Shown: one piece after another, positions 47,217 to 57,109 of the stretch
Numbering within the stretch: position 1 is the first letter of the stretch
Layout of the letters: the number at the start of each line of letters is the position of its first letter
Assembly: GCA_903828695.1 (NCBI GenBank)
Contig: CAIKNE010000009.1
Span: 1-64,000, forward strand
DNA length: 64,000 bases
Direction: 5' to 3'
Origin: an uncultured Burkholderiales bacterium
GTDB lineage: Bacteria > Pseudomonadota > Gammaproteobacteria > Burkholderiales > Burkholderiaceae_C
Made by a program: the position numbers and the translations under genes
The notes under the pieces: model-generated
Database searches by the model: none
Told to the model about the DNA's origin: nothing
The model's input: the letters and a program-made list of their open reading frames with translations, nothing else

Positions 47217-48029
47217 ATGACTCCCTTACTTTCCGTCAACAATATTGAAGTTATTTACGACCATGTCATCTTGGTCTTAAAAGGTGTTTCACTTCAAGTA
47301 CCTAAGGGTAAGGTAGTTGCTTTACTCGGAGCAAACGGTGCTGGTAAGTCAACCACCCTCAAAGCAATTTCCAATATATTGGCCGCGGAGAGAGGGGACG
47401 TCACCAAAGGGAGTATTGACTATAAGAACGAGCGAGTCGATAAGCTCTCACCCAATCAGTTGGTAAAGCGCGGCGTGATTCAGGTCATGGAAGGACGACA
47501 CTGCTTTGCACACCTCTCCATTGAGGATAATTTACTGACGGGTGCTTATACGCGGGACATCAGTAATGCGCAGGTCAAGCAAGAGCTCGAGAAAATTTAC
47601 GACTATTTCCCCAGACTAAAAGTACGCAGAAAATCTCAGGCCGCCTACACCTCTGGCGGCGAGCAACAGATGTGTGCAATTGGGCGGGCCATGATGGCCA
47701 AACCAGAGATGGTGCTTTTGGACGAACCTTCAATGGGACTAGCGCCTCAAATCGTAGAGGAAGTCTTTGAGATCGTTAAAGACCTTAACAAACGAGAAAA
47801 CGTGAGCTTCCTTCTCGCAGAGCAAAACACCATGGTTGCTCTGAGATACAGCGATTACGGCTATATCTTGGAGAACGGCCGGGTCGTTATGGACGGCGCT
47901 GCAGAGGAGCTCAGAAACAACGAAGACGTCAAAGAATTCTATTTGGGTGTAGCTGCAAATGACGATGAAGAGCGCACATCATTTAAAGAAGTTAAATCCT
48001 ACCGTCGACGCAAGCGTTGGCTCTCATAA
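47217..48029 (+). CDS. livF: Branched-chain-type ABC transporter ATP-binding protein LivF
   Basis: A 270-residue ATPase with Walker A GANGAGKSTTLKAISN, Q-loop region VIQVMEGRHCFAHLSIEDNL, signature YTSGGEQQMCAIGRAMMAKP, Walker B MVLLDEPSMGLAPQIVEE and the H-loop replaced by LLAEQNTMVALRY as usual in LivF. The last 25 residues are basic and Arg-rich (YRRRKRW). It starts 17 bp after the binding-protein gene. Confidence 0.95.
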   Translation: MTPLLSVNNIEVIYDHVILVLKGVSLQVPKGKVVALLGANGAGKSTTLKAISNILAAERGDVTKGSIDYKNERVDKLSPNQLVKRGVIQVMEGRHCFAHLSIEDNLLTGAYTRDISNAQVKQELEKIYDYFPRLKVRRKSQAAYTSGGEQQMCAIGRAMMAKPEMVLLDEPSMGLAPQIVEEVFEIVKDLNKRENVSFLLAEQNTMVALRYSDYGYILENGRVVMDGAAEELRNNEDVKEFYLGVAANDDEERTSFKEVKSYRRRKRWLS

Positions 48030-48038
48030 TTCTTAACC

Positions 48039-49301
48039 ATGACCTTAGACACACTCGAAACTCGCTCACAACTTGAGAGAGAAAAAGATCTGTTGCACAA
48101 ATTACCTAGCCAGATTCAACATGCTAAAGAGCATACTGAATATTTTGGGCGAATTTTCTCAGGCATTGATCCGGCAAAAATTACCTCCAGGGATTCCTTG
48201 GCTAGTCTCCCAGTCACCCGAAAATCCGAACTCAGTCAAGCGCAAAAGTGTTCGCCCCCCTTTGGCGGCATGAACGCAACTGCGCTCGGTAAGCTCAAAC
48301 GTATTTTTCAATCCCCCGGTCCCATTCATGAACCCCAAGGATCAGAGTTAGACGGATTCCGCTTAGCCAGGTCACTTCGAGCGGCTGGATTCACTAGAGG
48401 TGACTTGGTACACAACACCTTCTCGTATCACTTTACACCAGGTGCTTGGATGCTGGAGGGCGGTGCACACGCTCTTGGTTGTTGTGTATTCCCAGCAGGC
48501 GTTGGTCAAACAGAGCTTCAAGCCCAAACTATCGCACACTTAAAACCCAATGCCTATACAGGTACGCCGTCCTTTTTAAAGATTATCCTTGAGAAATCAG
48601 ATGAACTTGGACTCGATTCAAGCAGCATCAAAAAAGCAGTTGTATCCGGTGAAGCACTGCCGCCAAGCCTTAGGCAATGGTTCAAGGCGAGAGGGATTGT
48701 GGTTGTCTCAGCCTACGCAACAGCTGATGTGGGGTTGATAGCCTATGAATCTCCCGCGCTCGGGGTGGGGATGATTATTGATGAAGAAATAATCTTAGAA
48801 ATCGTTGAGCCCAACGGTACAAAGCCTATGCCTTTGGGTGAAACAGGCGAAGTAGTCATCACCGTTTTTGACAAAGACTATCCCTTAATCAGGTTTGGAA
48901 CAGGGGATCTATCTGCCGTAGACCCAGCCTCATTAACGACTCCCTCCCCCTGCGGTAGAACAAACCTTCGTATCAAGGGTTGGCTGGGTAGAGCAGATCA
49001 AACGACCAAAATCAAAGGTATGTTTGTACACCCCGGTCAGGTACAGGAAATCGTGAGAAAGCACCCCCAAATTGAGCGCGCGCGAGTGGTAGTCAGTGGA
49101 AATATTGGCAACGAAGAAATGTCGGTGCTTTGTGAATTGAAGGTAAACACGGACACCGTGTCGGATTTAACAGCGCTGAACGCCGCCATTGTCCAGTCGA
49201 CAAGGGATATTACAAAACTAAGAGCAACGGTGCGTTTCACCGATCAAAATGCACTCCCAGTGGACGGCAAAGTCATCGAGGATGCACGAACTTACATCTG
49301 A
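48039..49301 (+). CDS. Phenylacetate-CoA ligase-like AMP-dependent ligase (PaaK family)
   Basis: A 420-residue PaaK-type adenylate-forming protein. Seen are RIFQSPGPIHEPQGSELDGF as the phosphate-binding region, SAYATADVGLIAYES near the A5 position, DYPLIRFGTGDLSAVDP and the C-terminal WLGRADQTTKIKGMFVHPGQ. The P-loop differs from the SGTTG consensus, and the family as a whole is weaker there. It ends the importer operon, so the imported compound may be an aryl or short acid that is activated here. The exact acid is unknown. Confidence 0.85.
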   Translation: MTLDTLETRSQLEREKDLLHKLPSQIQHAKEHTEYFGRIFSGIDPAKITSRDSLASLPVTRKSELSQAQKCSPPFGGMNATALGKLKRIFQSPGPIHEPQGSELDGFRLARSLRAAGFTRGDLVHNTFSYHFTPGAWMLEGGAHALGCCVFPAGVGQTELQAQTIAHLKPNAYTGTPSFLKIILEKSDELGLDSSSIKKAVVSGEALPPSLRQWFKARGIVVVSAYATADVGLIAYESPALGVGMIIDEEIILEIVEPNGTKPMPLGETGEVVITVFDKDYPLIRFGTGDLSAVDPASLTTPSPCGRTNLRIKGWLGRADQTTKIKGMFVHPGQVQEIVRKHPQIERARVVVSGNIGNEEMSVLCELKVNTDTVSDLTALNAAIVQSTRDITKLRATVRFTDQNALPVDGKVIEDARTYI

Positions 49302-49326
49302 AAATACAGAGTCCCAAAGTTTTAGA

Positions 49327-51342
49327 TCAATCGCTATTTGCAAAAATAATTAATTGGTCCCCCTCGCTCACCTGATCACCTTGGGCGTAATTAATATCGG
49401 CAATAACACCCTCTAAGGGCGCCGTAATGGTGTGCTCCATTTTCATGGCTTCAACAACTATTAATGGGTCACCGACTCTCACTCGGTCACCAGCTTTGAC
49501 TTTCACGGCGACCACTTTTCCGGGCATTGGCGCCGTGAGCTTTCCAGCACCTCCCTCTTCTGTGTGAACGACTGCTAGGGGATTTTGGTAGTGCCATTTT
49601 TGTTGGCGTCCATCTCGAAATAAGTGAAGGTTGGAGGGGTTGTTTGATTCCGTGAATACACGTGCAGGAAAGATTTTGTTATCCAACGCAATTCTGAAGT
49701 TTTCACACTCATGTGTGTAACTAAAAATCCTTCCCTCCCCGTCGTGCGCGAGGGTATCGTTCGCGTAATCTAAATCGATGTCAAATGTCCGCTGGGTGTT
49801 GTCCAGCACAAAGGTGAACCTGCGCCTGCTAGACCCATTCATTCTCCAGCCGTCTTGTTTGTGCCACGGCGAATCTATTTCCAAAGCCTTCGAGTTTATT
49901 GTTTTTGATTCTTCCGCTAGCTGAGCGGCAACCAAGAATGCAAGACTCTCAAAATCTAGTTCTAAATCCTTTTGTAAAAGCTCCTCCTCGTACCTGGGTA
50001 TTAAGCCCGTATCCAAGTTGGGTTCGCAAAAGGCGGAGTTCTTAACCAAGCGCCCCAAAAAAGCTACGTTTGTAGCGACGCCAACGATGTTGACTGCCGC
50101 TAATGCCGCGGACATCTTGGCAAGTGCAGTCGCTCGGTCTTCCCCCCACACAATTAATTTAGCGATCATGGGGTCGTAATAAGGGCTGATCACATCGCCC
50201 TCACGCACTCCTGTATCCACTCTTACGGAGCCAGCCACCTCTTGCGGCAACTTCATTGTGTACAACTTACCCGTTGAGGGGAGAAACTGGTTTTCAGGAT
50301 TTTCAGCGTAAATGCGCGCTTCTAGCGCATGCCCCTCGACTCGGAGTTCATCTTGCAAAAGCGGTAGCGCTTGACCTGCAGCCACCCTCAATTGCCACTC
50401 TACTAAGTCCTGACCCGTAACCATCTCAGTGACGGGATGCTCAACTTGAAGACGGGTATTCATCTCCATAAAATAAAACTGAACTGCTTGACCCGACTCA
50501 TCCGTTTCTGCGATGAACTCAACAGTTCCCGCGCCTTCGTAATGCACGGCCATAGCTGCATTAACTGCGGCAGTCCCCATGGCACGTTTGAGCGCGGCGT
50601 CCACACAGGGTGCGGGTGCCTCCTCCAAAACCTTTTGATGACGCCGCTGTACAGAGCAATCTCTATCAAAGAGGTAGACGCAGTTGCCCTGTTTATCGGC
50701 AAATACTTGAACCTCAATATGCCTGGGACGCGATAAATATCTCTCCACCAGTACCTTGTCGTCGCCAAAGCTACTCATGGCTTCGCGCTTGCAAGAGTCT
50801 AGTGCCGCATTAAACGAGGCGCTTTCGGTCACGATGCGCATGCCCTTTCCGCCCCCCCCCGCAGAAGCTTTAAGTAACACGGGATATCCGATTTGATCGG
50901 CTTTAGTGTGGAGGAAACTAGCATCCTGCTCTTGTCCGTGATATCCGGGTACCAAGGGCACCTGAGCCTTTTCCATCAATGACTTGGCAGCCGATTTGGA
51001 GCCCATCGCTTTGATGGCCTGTGCAGGTGGACCAATGAATACCAATCCCGCTTGAACACAGGCTAGTGCGAAGTCTGCGTTTTCTGATAAAAAACCATAC
51101 CCTGGGTGTATGGCCTGGGCACCATAAGACAAAGCTTTTTCAATGATCAGACTTCCTAAGAGATAGCTCTCCTTAGGGGCTGAATTACCAATATAAACGG
51201 CTTCATCACAAACCTGAACATGAAGTGCGTCTTTATCAGCATCTGAATAAATTGCAACTGTTTTAATGCCTAACCTACGACAGGTTTTCGCAACTCGACA
51301 AGCAATTTCGCCCCGGTTGGCTATTAGTATTTTGGTGAACAA
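49327..51342 (-). CDS. liuD: Methylcrotonyl-CoA carboxylase biotin-containing alpha subunit
   Basis: A 671-residue subunit carrying biotin carboxylase and biotin carrier domains. The N-terminus ILIANRGEIACRVAKTCRRL, the ATP-grasp glycine loop KASAGGGGKGMRIV, and EMNTRLQVEHPVTEMVTGQD are complete; the biotin lysine lies in VVEAMKMEHTITAP near the C-terminus. Its place directly behind liuA-liuB-liuC identifies it as the leucine-pathway enzyme rather than propionyl-CoA carboxylase. The start is TTG at 51342, joined to the liuC stop (TAATTG) with no gap. The glycine loop is encoded by nine consecutive G on the coding strand (50852-50860). Confidence 0.93.
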   Translation of the reverse strand: MFTKILIANRGEIACRVAKTCRRLGIKTVAIYSDADKDALHVQVCDEAVYIGNSAPKESYLLGSLIIEKALSYGAQAIHPGYGFLSENADFALACVQAGLVFIGPPAQAIKAMGSKSAAKSLMEKAQVPLVPGYHGQEQDASFLHTKADQIGYPVLLKASAGGGGKGMRIVTESASFNAALDSCKREAMSSFGDDKVLVERYLSRPRHIEVQVFADKQGNCVYLFDRDCSVQRRHQKVLEEAPAPCVDAALKRAMGTAAVNAAMAVHYEGAGTVEFIAETDESGQAVQFYFMEMNTRLQVEHPVTEMVTGQDLVEWQLRVAAGQALPLLQDELRVEGHALEARIYAENPENQFLPSTGKLYTMKLPQEVAGSVRVDTGVREGDVISPYYDPMIAKLIVWGEDRATALAKMSAALAAVNIVGVATNVAFLGRLVKNSAFCEPNLDTGLIPRYEEELLQKDLELDFESLAFLVAAQLAEESKTINSKALEIDSPWHKQDGWRMNGSSRRRFTFVLDNTQRTFDIDLDYANDTLAHDGEGRIFSYTHECENFRIALDNKIFPARVFTESNNPSNLHLFRDGRQQKWHYQNPLAVVHTEEGGAGKLTAPMPGKVVAVKVKAGDRVRVGDPLIVVEAMKMEHTITAPLEGVIADINYAQGDQVSEGDQLIIFANSD

Positions 51343-52137
51343 TTAGTTTTTCTCCAGAAACGATTTCATTCGAGCTTGTGCCTCAGCAGTGCCCCTGATA
51401 TCAGCAATGCGCTTGACTGATTCAGCCCTTAACTTTGCATCAATGGGTTGATTGGCAAAATCTTGTACGAGCCGCTTGCACTCTTTGACTGCGTGTGCGC
51501 CGTTTTGGAGTAAGGAGCGACAGGTGCGCTCTAGATGCTGATCTAATTCAGCGGGTGGACATAAAAGGTGTACAAATCCAATTCTGTGGGCCTCTGCTGC
51601 CGAGAGTCTCTCCGATGTAATGAAGTAACGTCTAGATGCTTGCTCGCCCATTGCCTTTATAACGTAGGGACTGATCGTTGCGGGCAAGAGACCCAGCCTC
51701 GCCTCTGAGAGACAAAAATGTGCATTCTCACTTGCAATAACAATATCACATACAGCGGCTAAACCCACGCCGCCCCCGTACGCATCTCCTTGAACGCGTG
51801 CAATGACCGGTAAAGGACAGAGGTAAATCGTACTGAGCATCTTCGCCAATAAAGCGGCGTCAGCCGTATTTTCTTCATAGCTGAACGAGGCCATAGCCTT
51901 CATCCAACTCAGGTCAGCGCCAGCGCAAAAACCAAGTCCATTGGCAGCCAAAACAATGACTCGGACATCACTCCTAGAACCTAGATCTTCAAACACACTG
52001 GTTAATTCTGAAATGAGCTGCGCGTTGAATGAATTTCTAAGTGCAGGTCGATTCAACGTTACAGTGGCAACGCAGTGCTCAACATGGAGCATCAAGCACG
52101 TGTATTCACAGCTTAGATTTGAAGTGCTTGGGTTCAT
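51343..52137 (-). CDS. liuC: Methylglutaconyl-CoA hydratase (LiuC)
   Basis: A 264-residue crotonase hydrating 3-methylglutaconyl-CoA to HMG-CoA in leucine breakdown. It carries NRPALRNSFNAQLISELTSV, LGFCAGADLSWMKAMASF, GDAYGGGVGLAAVCDIVIAS and FCLSEARLGLLPATISPYVI; the ISPYV segment and the glycine-valine after the oxyanion hole are typical of LiuC. Only the second catalytic glutamate (in LSEARLG) is kept, as usual for this subgroup. GAGGAAAAA precedes the ATG. It lies between liuB and liuD. Confidence 0.92.
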   Translation of the reverse strand: MNPSTSNLSCEYTCLMLHVEHCVATVTLNRPALRNSFNAQLISELTSVFEDLGSRSDVRVIVLAANGLGFCAGADLSWMKAMASFSYEENTADAALLAKMLSTIYLCPLPVIARVQGDAYGGGVGLAAVCDIVIASENAHFCLSEARLGLLPATISPYVIKAMGEQASRRYFITSERLSAAEAHRIGFVHLLCPPAELDQHLERTCRSLLQNGAHAVKECKRLVQDFANQPIDAKLRAESVKRIADIRGTAEAQARMKSFLEKN

Positions 52138-52152
52138 TTTTTCCTCACTGAG

Positions 52153-53775
52153 TTACATTCTGAAAAGACCAAATTTCGTATCAGCAATGGGCGCGTTAAA
52201 ACTAGCTGAGATCGCCAAACCCAGTATTCGTCTTGTGTCTTTTGGATCAATCACGCCGTCATCCCACAGCCTAGCGCTTGCATAATAGGGGTGACCCTGC
52301 GTTTCGTATTGCTGCCTAAGCGGTGCTTTAAAGGCTTCCTCTTCCTGTGCGCTCCAGGTGCCACCCTTTGCCTCTATACCGTCTCTGCGAACAGTTGCAA
52401 GAACACTTGCTGCTTGTTCGCCCCCCATGACAGAGATCCTGGCATTGGGCCACATCCAAAGCATTCTGGGACTATAAGCTCTGCCGCACATGCCGTAGTT
52501 TCCTGCCCCAAACGAACCACCAATAATCACTGTGAATTTGGGGACTTGCGCAGTGGCCACAGCAGTCACCATCTTCGCCCCATTTCTTGCGATTCCTTCA
52601 TTCTCATACTTTCGACCAACCATAAATCCCGTTATGTTTTGAAGAAAGACGAGAGGGATTTTTCTCTGACAGCACAGCTCAATAAAGTGTGCCCCTTTTA
52701 ATGCGCTTTCCGAGAATAAGATCCCGTTGTTGGCGATGATGCCCACCGGGTAGCCGTCTATGTGTGCAAATCCTGTAACCAGTGTCACGCCAAAGCGAGC
52801 TTTAAATTCATCAAACTCAGATCCATCCACCACTCGGGCGATGACCTCGCGAACATCATATGGCTTTCTCGTATCAGCGGGTATAACCCCGTAAAGTTCT
52901 TGTGCAGAATACAAGGGTTGAACGCAGGCTCTGCGCAACAGGGGGGACGGTTTCCTGCGGTTTAAATTACCAACGATACTGCGCGCTATGGCGAGTGCGT
53001 GAGCGTCATTTTGGGCAAAATGATCAGCAACTCCTGAGAGTCTAGTGTGAACATCTGCGCCCCCCAAATCCTCTGCGCTCACGAGCTCTCCCGTAGCAGC
53101 CTTCACCAAAGGCGGACCTGCCAAGAAGATCGTGCCCTGCTCCTTAACGATAATGCTCTCATCGCTCATCGCGGGAACATAGGCACCGCCCGCAGTGCAA
53201 GAACCCATCACGACTGCAATCTGCGGTATGCCTTTAGAGGACATATTGGCTTGGTTAAAGAAGATGCGTCCAAAGTGATCGCGATCAGCAAATACCTCAT
53301 CTTGGTTAGGAAGGTTAGCTCCCCCCGAGTCCACGAGATACACACAGGGCAAATTATTTTGTTCTGCTATCTCTTGAGCGCGAAGATGCTTTTTCACGGT
53401 CATCGGAAAATAGGTCCCCCCCTTGACAGTTGCGTCATTACAGATGATCACACACTCCTGGCCAGAGATGCAACCCATCCCCGTAATGAGTCCCGCTCCA
53501 GGAGCTGCATCTGCTCCTGATGTCTCTGGATACATTGCGAATGCAGCCAACTGAGAAAATTCCAAAAATGGTGTGCCAGGATCTAACAAGAGTTGCACTC
53601 TATCGCGGGGGAGCAACTTGGCTCGGTCCGTATGTTTTTTTCTAGCGCTCTCACCCCCCCCCATCTCTATACGGCTCACTCTGAGTTTCAGATCTGCTAC
53701 AGCCGATTGCATCACCTGAGTGTTAGCGATAAATTCAGAGTTACGGGTATTTAATTTTGTCTCAAGCTTGGGCAT
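52153..53775 (-). CDS. liuB: Methylcrotonyl-CoA carboxylase carboxyltransferase beta subunit
   Basis: A 540-residue carboxyltransferase subunit, near the usual 535. It carries [58 protein letters not shown], and [20 protein letters not shown] followed by [12 protein letters not shown], all typical of MCC beta. The ATG at 53775 starts the conserved [15 protein letters not shown]; longer in-frame starts would enter liuA. A run of nine G encodes part of MGGGES (53654-53662). It acts with liuD to carboxylate 3-methylcrotonyl-CoA. Confidence 0.94.
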   Translation of the reverse strand: MPKLETKLNTRNSEFIANTQVMQSAVADLKLRVSRIEMGGGESARKKHTDRAKLLPRDRVQLLLDPGTPFLEFSQLAAFAMYPETSGADAAPGAGLITGMGCISGQECVIICNDATVKGGTYFPMTVKKHLRAQEIAEQNNLPCVYLVDSGGANLPNQDEVFADRDHFGRIFFNQANMSSKGIPQIAVVMGSCTAGGAYVPAMSDESIIVKEQGTIFLAGPPLVKAATGELVSAEDLGGADVHTRLSGVADHFAQNDAHALAIARSIVGNLNRRKPSPLLRRACVQPLYSAQELYGVIPADTRKPYDVREVIARVVDGSEFDEFKARFGVTLVTGFAHIDGYPVGIIANNGILFSESALKGAHFIELCCQRKIPLVFLQNITGFMVGRKYENEGIARNGAKMVTAVATAQVPKFTVIIGGSFGAGNYGMCGRAYSPRMLWMWPNARISVMGGEQAASVLATVRRDGIEAKGGTWSAQEEEAFKAPLRQQYETQGHPYYASARLWDDGVIDPKDTRRILGLAISASFNAPIADTKFGLFRM

Positions 53776-53794
53776 AGCTATGTCTTTCTCTGAG

Positions 53795-54976
53795 TTAAAC
53801 CGTTTCAGCAAATAATTCCCGCCCGATGAGCATTCGTCGAATCTCGGAGGTCCCTGCGCCGATCTCATACAACTTTGCGTCCCGCCACAAACGTCCCACT
53901 GGATACTCATTCACATAACCATTACCACCAAAGATTTGAATGGCTTCGCCAGCCATCCACGTCGCCCGCTCAGCCGTATACAGAATCACCCCTGCTGCAT
54001 CTTTTCGAACCTGGCGAGCGTGCTGCGGTCCTAGCGCGTCCAAATGTTTCCCGACCGCATAGCAATAAGCTCTGCAGGCTTGCAGTGTGGTGTACATATC
54101 GGCTACCTTGCCTTGAATCAACTGAAATTCTCCAATAGATTGTCCAAACTGCTTGCGCTCATGAATGTAAGGAACAACCGCATCCACACAGGCCTGCATG
54201 ATGCCAAGTGGACCCGCAGCAAGCACTGCTCGTTCGTAATCCAAACCACTCATTAAGACCTTCACCCCCCCGTTGAGATGACCGAGTATGTTGTCGACTG
54301 GAACCCTAACATTCTCAAACACCAACTCGCCTGTGTGCGACCCCCTCATACCCAATTTATCAAGTTTTTGCGCAACCGAGAAACCAGGCATCCCTTTTTC
54401 AACAATAAACGCCGTAATGCCCTTCGCACCCGCAAGCGGATCTGTTTTTGCATAGACTACCAACACATCACAATCGGGACCATTGGTAATCCACATTTTG
54501 GTTCCATTGAGGATGTAATGACCGTCGCGCTCAACAGCGCCTAGCTTCATACTAACGACATCAGATCCTGCATTAGGTTCACTCATGGCCAACGCGCCTA
54601 TAAAGTCCCCTGAGACTAGTTTAGGCAAATATTTTTTCTTCTGCTTTGATGTACCGTTGCGGTGTATTTGGTTGACACATAAGTTTGAATGTGCGCCGTA
54701 AGATAGCCCAACTGACGCTGAGGCACGTGAGATCTCCTCCAATGCGACCATATGAGCCAGATAACCCATATTGGCGCCCCCGTACTCCTCGGCTACGGTA
54801 ATCCCGAGAACCCCAAGGTCTCCCATTTTCTTCCACTGTTCCATGGGGAATTGATCCGTTTTGTCTATCTCAGCGGCTCGAGGTGCGATTTCTGTTTGAG
54901 CATAAACACGGACCGCGTCGCGCAAGGCATCTATGTCCTCGCCCAAATAAAAATTGACTCCAGGTATATCTCTCAT
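53795..54976 (-). CDS. liuA: Isovaleryl-CoA dehydrogenase
   Basis: A 393-residue acyl-CoA dehydrogenase specific for isovaleryl-CoA. The FAD segment is [20 protein letters not shown], the dimer motif [20 protein letters not shown]. The catalytic glutamate of this subfamily is in [20 protein letters not shown], on helix G, while the SCAD position reads [14 protein letters not shown] without the usual glutamate. This switch separates isovaleryl-CoA dehydrogenases from other members. It follows the thioesterase gene and precedes liuB by 19 bp. Confidence 0.95.
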   Translation of the reverse strand: MRDIPGVNFYLGEDIDALRDAVRVYAQTEIAPRAAEIDKTDQFPMEQWKKMGDLGVLGITVAEEYGGANMGYLAHMVALEEISRASASVGLSYGAHSNLCVNQIHRNGTSKQKKKYLPKLVSGDFIGALAMSEPNAGSDVVSMKLGAVERDGHYILNGTKMWITNGPDCDVLVVYAKTDPLAGAKGITAFIVEKGMPGFSVAQKLDKLGMRGSHTGELVFENVRVPVDNILGHLNGGVKVLMSGLDYERAVLAAGPLGIMQACVDAVVPYIHERKQFGQSIGEFQLIQGKVADMYTTLQACRAYCYAVGKHLDALGPQHARQVRKDAAGVILYTAERATWMAGEAIQIFGGNGYVNEYPVGRLWRDAKLYEIGAGTSEIRRMLIGRELFAETV

Positions 54977-54985
54977 CGCTACTCC

Positions 54986-55426
54986 CTATTTATGACTCAG
55001 ATTTTTGACAACACACATCGTCATCAGCATCGTTGCGCACAACTTTCGCTGACCCTCTTTTTCAACAAACACATCTCCCTGACAAACAATCAAGGTCCGA
55101 CCAGCCTTTAAAACTCTGCCCACAGCGATCAAGCGTTCCCCGTCAGCAGGGGATAGAAAATTTATTTTGTACTCTGCTGTTAAGGATGCTTCACCGTCTT
55201 GTAGTTGTGAGATAGCCGCGTACCCACACGCCGAGTCTGCCAATGCCCCAATCCCACCGCCATGGAAAAATTTATGCTGCTGCGAGACAGCATCTGAATA
55301 TGGCATTGAAATCTCAATGTGTCCGTGATCAACTCTTTCTAACGTTGCGTTAAAGGTTTTCATTAACCCTTGATTAGAAAAACTATTGACCAGCTCCGCT
55401 TTTCTGTCCGGTAAGAGTTCGCGCAT
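54986..55426 (-). CDS. PaaI-family thioesterase (hot-dog fold)
   Basis: A 146-residue hot-dog protein. The core HKFFHGGGIGALADSACGYA has the HGG motif and catalytic acid of the PaaI/YbgC type, then EYKINFLSPADGERL and CQGDVFVEKEGQRKLCATML. Such enzymes release free acid from CoA esters and may protect the CoA pool. It is the first gene of the liu operon, directly behind the predicted LiuR operator; the ATG at 55426 has AAGGG upstream and a GTG one codon earlier is also in frame. Confidence 0.88.
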   Translation of the reverse strand: MRELLPDRKAELVNSFSNQGLMKTFNATLERVDHGHIEISMPYSDAVSQQHKFFHGGGIGALADSACGYAAISQLQDGEASLTAEYKINFLSPADGERLIAVGRVLKAGRTLIVCQGDVFVEKEGQRKLCATMLMTMCVVKNLSHK

Positions 55427-55455
55427 CACACCCTTTCAATTGAATTGTGTGACGT

Positions 55456-55486
55456 AATTTACTTGACGTTAACGTAAAGGTCAAGT
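55456..55486 (-). promoter_or_regulatory. liu operon promoter with LiuR-type operator
   Basis: On the minus strand a -35 TTGACC (complement of 55479-55484) and a -10 TAAATT (55456-55461) are 17 bp apart, with a start near 55449 and a leader of about 22 bases to the thioesterase ATG. A palindrome ACTTGAC-N12-GTCAAGT (55461-55486) covers the -35 and the spacer, and its centre reads TTAACGTAAA. The position between the promoter elements is typical of MerR-family operators, and the liuR gene lies next upstream. Confidence 0.72.
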
Positions 55487-55576
55487 AGTAAAAACCCATC
55501 AAATAAAATTAATGTTCAATAAAATCAATACTTTACCAATACAACAAGAAATTGACGATGATAAAAAAACTGATAT

Positions 55577-56011
55577 TTAGCTTTTTTTCGGTCTCAATTT
55601 TGGTTTTTTTGCAGAAAGTAGCGTTTTACACTGCTCTTCGTGAAAGGTGAGCTCTTTCAACTGATCGCTTAAATCCTCCATCTGTTGCTCTAAGGTTTGG
55701 CGGTGCTTGGCCAATACTTGAATAAACCGCTCCAATTGCAAAGCACTTCCGCCTGGTTTGTTATAAAGGTTGATATCTAATATCTCCTTTATCTCAGCGA
55801 GTGAGAAACCAAGTCGCTTACCCCGCAGAGTCAACCTGAGACGGGTGCGATCACCTGCTGAGTACACGCGTATTTGAGAATTTTTTCCACCCCTTTGCGG
55901 GGACAAAAGTCCCTGATCCTCATAAAACCTAATTGCACGGTGAGTGACGTCAAACTCATCGGCTAGGTCAGCAATTGAGAAAAGAGATTTTTTTACGGGT
56001 TTGACGGGCAT
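55577..56011 (-). CDS. liuR: MerR-family regulator LiuR
   Basis: A 144-residue MerR regulator. The N-terminal winged helix is FSIADLADEFDVTHRAIRFY followed by EDQGLLSPQRGG, then the dimerisation coiled coil with LAKHRQTLEQQMEDLSDQLK and a basic lysine-rich tail. Length and position upstream of the isovalerate genes match LiuR, which controls branched-chain amino acid and fatty acid breakdown in beta- and gammaproteobacteria. It is on the same strand as the operon, with the operator in the 150 bp between. Confidence 0.9.
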   Translation of the reverse strand: MPVKPVKKSLFSIADLADEFDVTHRAIRFYEDQGLLSPQRGGKNSQIRVYSAGDRTRLRLTLRGKRLGFSLAEIKEILDINLYNKPGGSALQLERFIQVLAKHRQTLEQQMEDLSDQLKELTFHEEQCKTLLSAKKPKLRPKKS

Positions 56012-56062
56012 TGTTTTTAAAAGACGAGCTCACAGCATGGATCAAAAGGTTGCTGCTCTTGT

Positions 56063-56938
56063 TCACCAAGCGTGTAATTCATTGTTTGGAAATTGCCCGC
56101 TTTGAACAGCTGCGACATAGGCCTCAAAGGCTTGTTGGATACCGCTGGTCTCAGCTAGAAAATTACGCACGAATTTAGGCGCTCTGTTCATATTAGCACC
56201 CAACATGTCATGCATCACTAAAACTTGCCCCGAAGTTGCGTTACCCGCGCCTATACCAATGGTCGGGCAAGTTTTTAAGTCTTGGGTAATAAGCTTTGCC
56301 AAATCTGTTGGGACCATCTCCAAGACCAACATACTGGCCCCGGCCTGTGCAAGGGCATTAGCCTGTTGGCGCACTATGCCCCCCTTGTCCCCTCGGCCTT
56401 GAACTCGGTACCCTCCCAGTGCATGAATAGTTTGGGGAGTTAGCCCTAAATGCGCACAGACGGGAATTCCTCTTTCAACTAAAAAAGCGACCACCTCTGC
56501 AGTCCAGCCACCCCCCTCAAGCTTCACCATATTCGCACCCGCTTTGAGCAATTCAACCGCACTGCGCAGAGCTTGCTCCCTAGACTCTTGATAACTCCCA
56601 AAGGGTAAGTCACCAATCAACCATGCAGCCCCTTGCACGCGTTGTAACCCTTTGTGGACGCTCTCAACGTGATAGCACATCGTCTCCAAACTGACCCCTA
56701 ATGTGTTGGGCAGTCCCTGGGAGACCATTCCAAGTGAATCACCCACCAAAAGGGAGTGCACCCCAGCCGCGTCGGCCAGTGCCCCAAAGGTTGCGTCGTA
56801 GGCGGTTAGCATGGCGATTTTCTCGCCCCTGGCGTGCATTGCCAATAGTTCAGGCAAATTCAATTGCTTTCTTATGGGACGCCCTGCAGAGGCATTTAAT
56901 GTTTCATAGGGTGTACTCGGCGAATTACCTAAAGACAT
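56063..56938 (-). CDS. panB: 3-methyl-2-oxobutanoate hydroxymethyltransferase
   Basis: A 291-residue TIM-barrel enzyme making ketopantoate from 2-oxoisovalerate for pantothenate and CoA. The metal motif [17 protein letters not shown], substrate segment [20 protein letters not shown], catalytic [12 protein letters not shown] and [20 protein letters not shown] are complete. It stands alone without panC. Its substrate is the ketoacid of valine, so its position beside a branched-chain degradation island is notable, though panB is often found separate. An N-terminal extension of about 25 residues precedes the core. Confidence 0.95.
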   Translation of the reverse strand: MSLGNSPSTPYETLNASAGRPIRKQLNLPELLAMHARGEKIAMLTAYDATFGALADAAGVHSLLVGDSLGMVSQGLPNTLGVSLETMCYHVESVHKGLQRVQGAAWLIGDLPFGSYQESREQALRSAVELLKAGANMVKLEGGGWTAEVVAFLVERGIPVCAHLGLTPQTIHALGGYRVQGRGDKGGIVRQQANALAQAGASMLVLEMVPTDLAKLITQDLKTCPTIGIGAGNATSGQVLVMHDMLGANMNRAPKFVRNFLAETSGIQQAFEAYVAAVQSGQFPNNELHAW

Positions 56939-57109
56939 ACCACCATCCCAGCTATCAATATGGAATGGGCATCATATCCCATCCGAATGGGGCCACAAAA
57001 CATGGGGGAATTCAATCCAGATTCAAGCACTTGATTAAATCTGATGGTATGATTCTCAACGAATTTAATTAAATTAATCTGGAAAATCCCTTAATCTGGA
57101 GCCTTCGAA

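Noticed and set aside
53047-53520. 157-codon plus-strand frame opposite liuB
   Set aside because: It is fully antisense to the carboxyltransferase core; the translation is rich in His, Cys and Arg without motifs.
53776-53910. N-terminal extension of liuB into liuA
   Set aside because: It would overlap conserved liuA coding sequence; the normal MCC beta start is the ATG at 53775.
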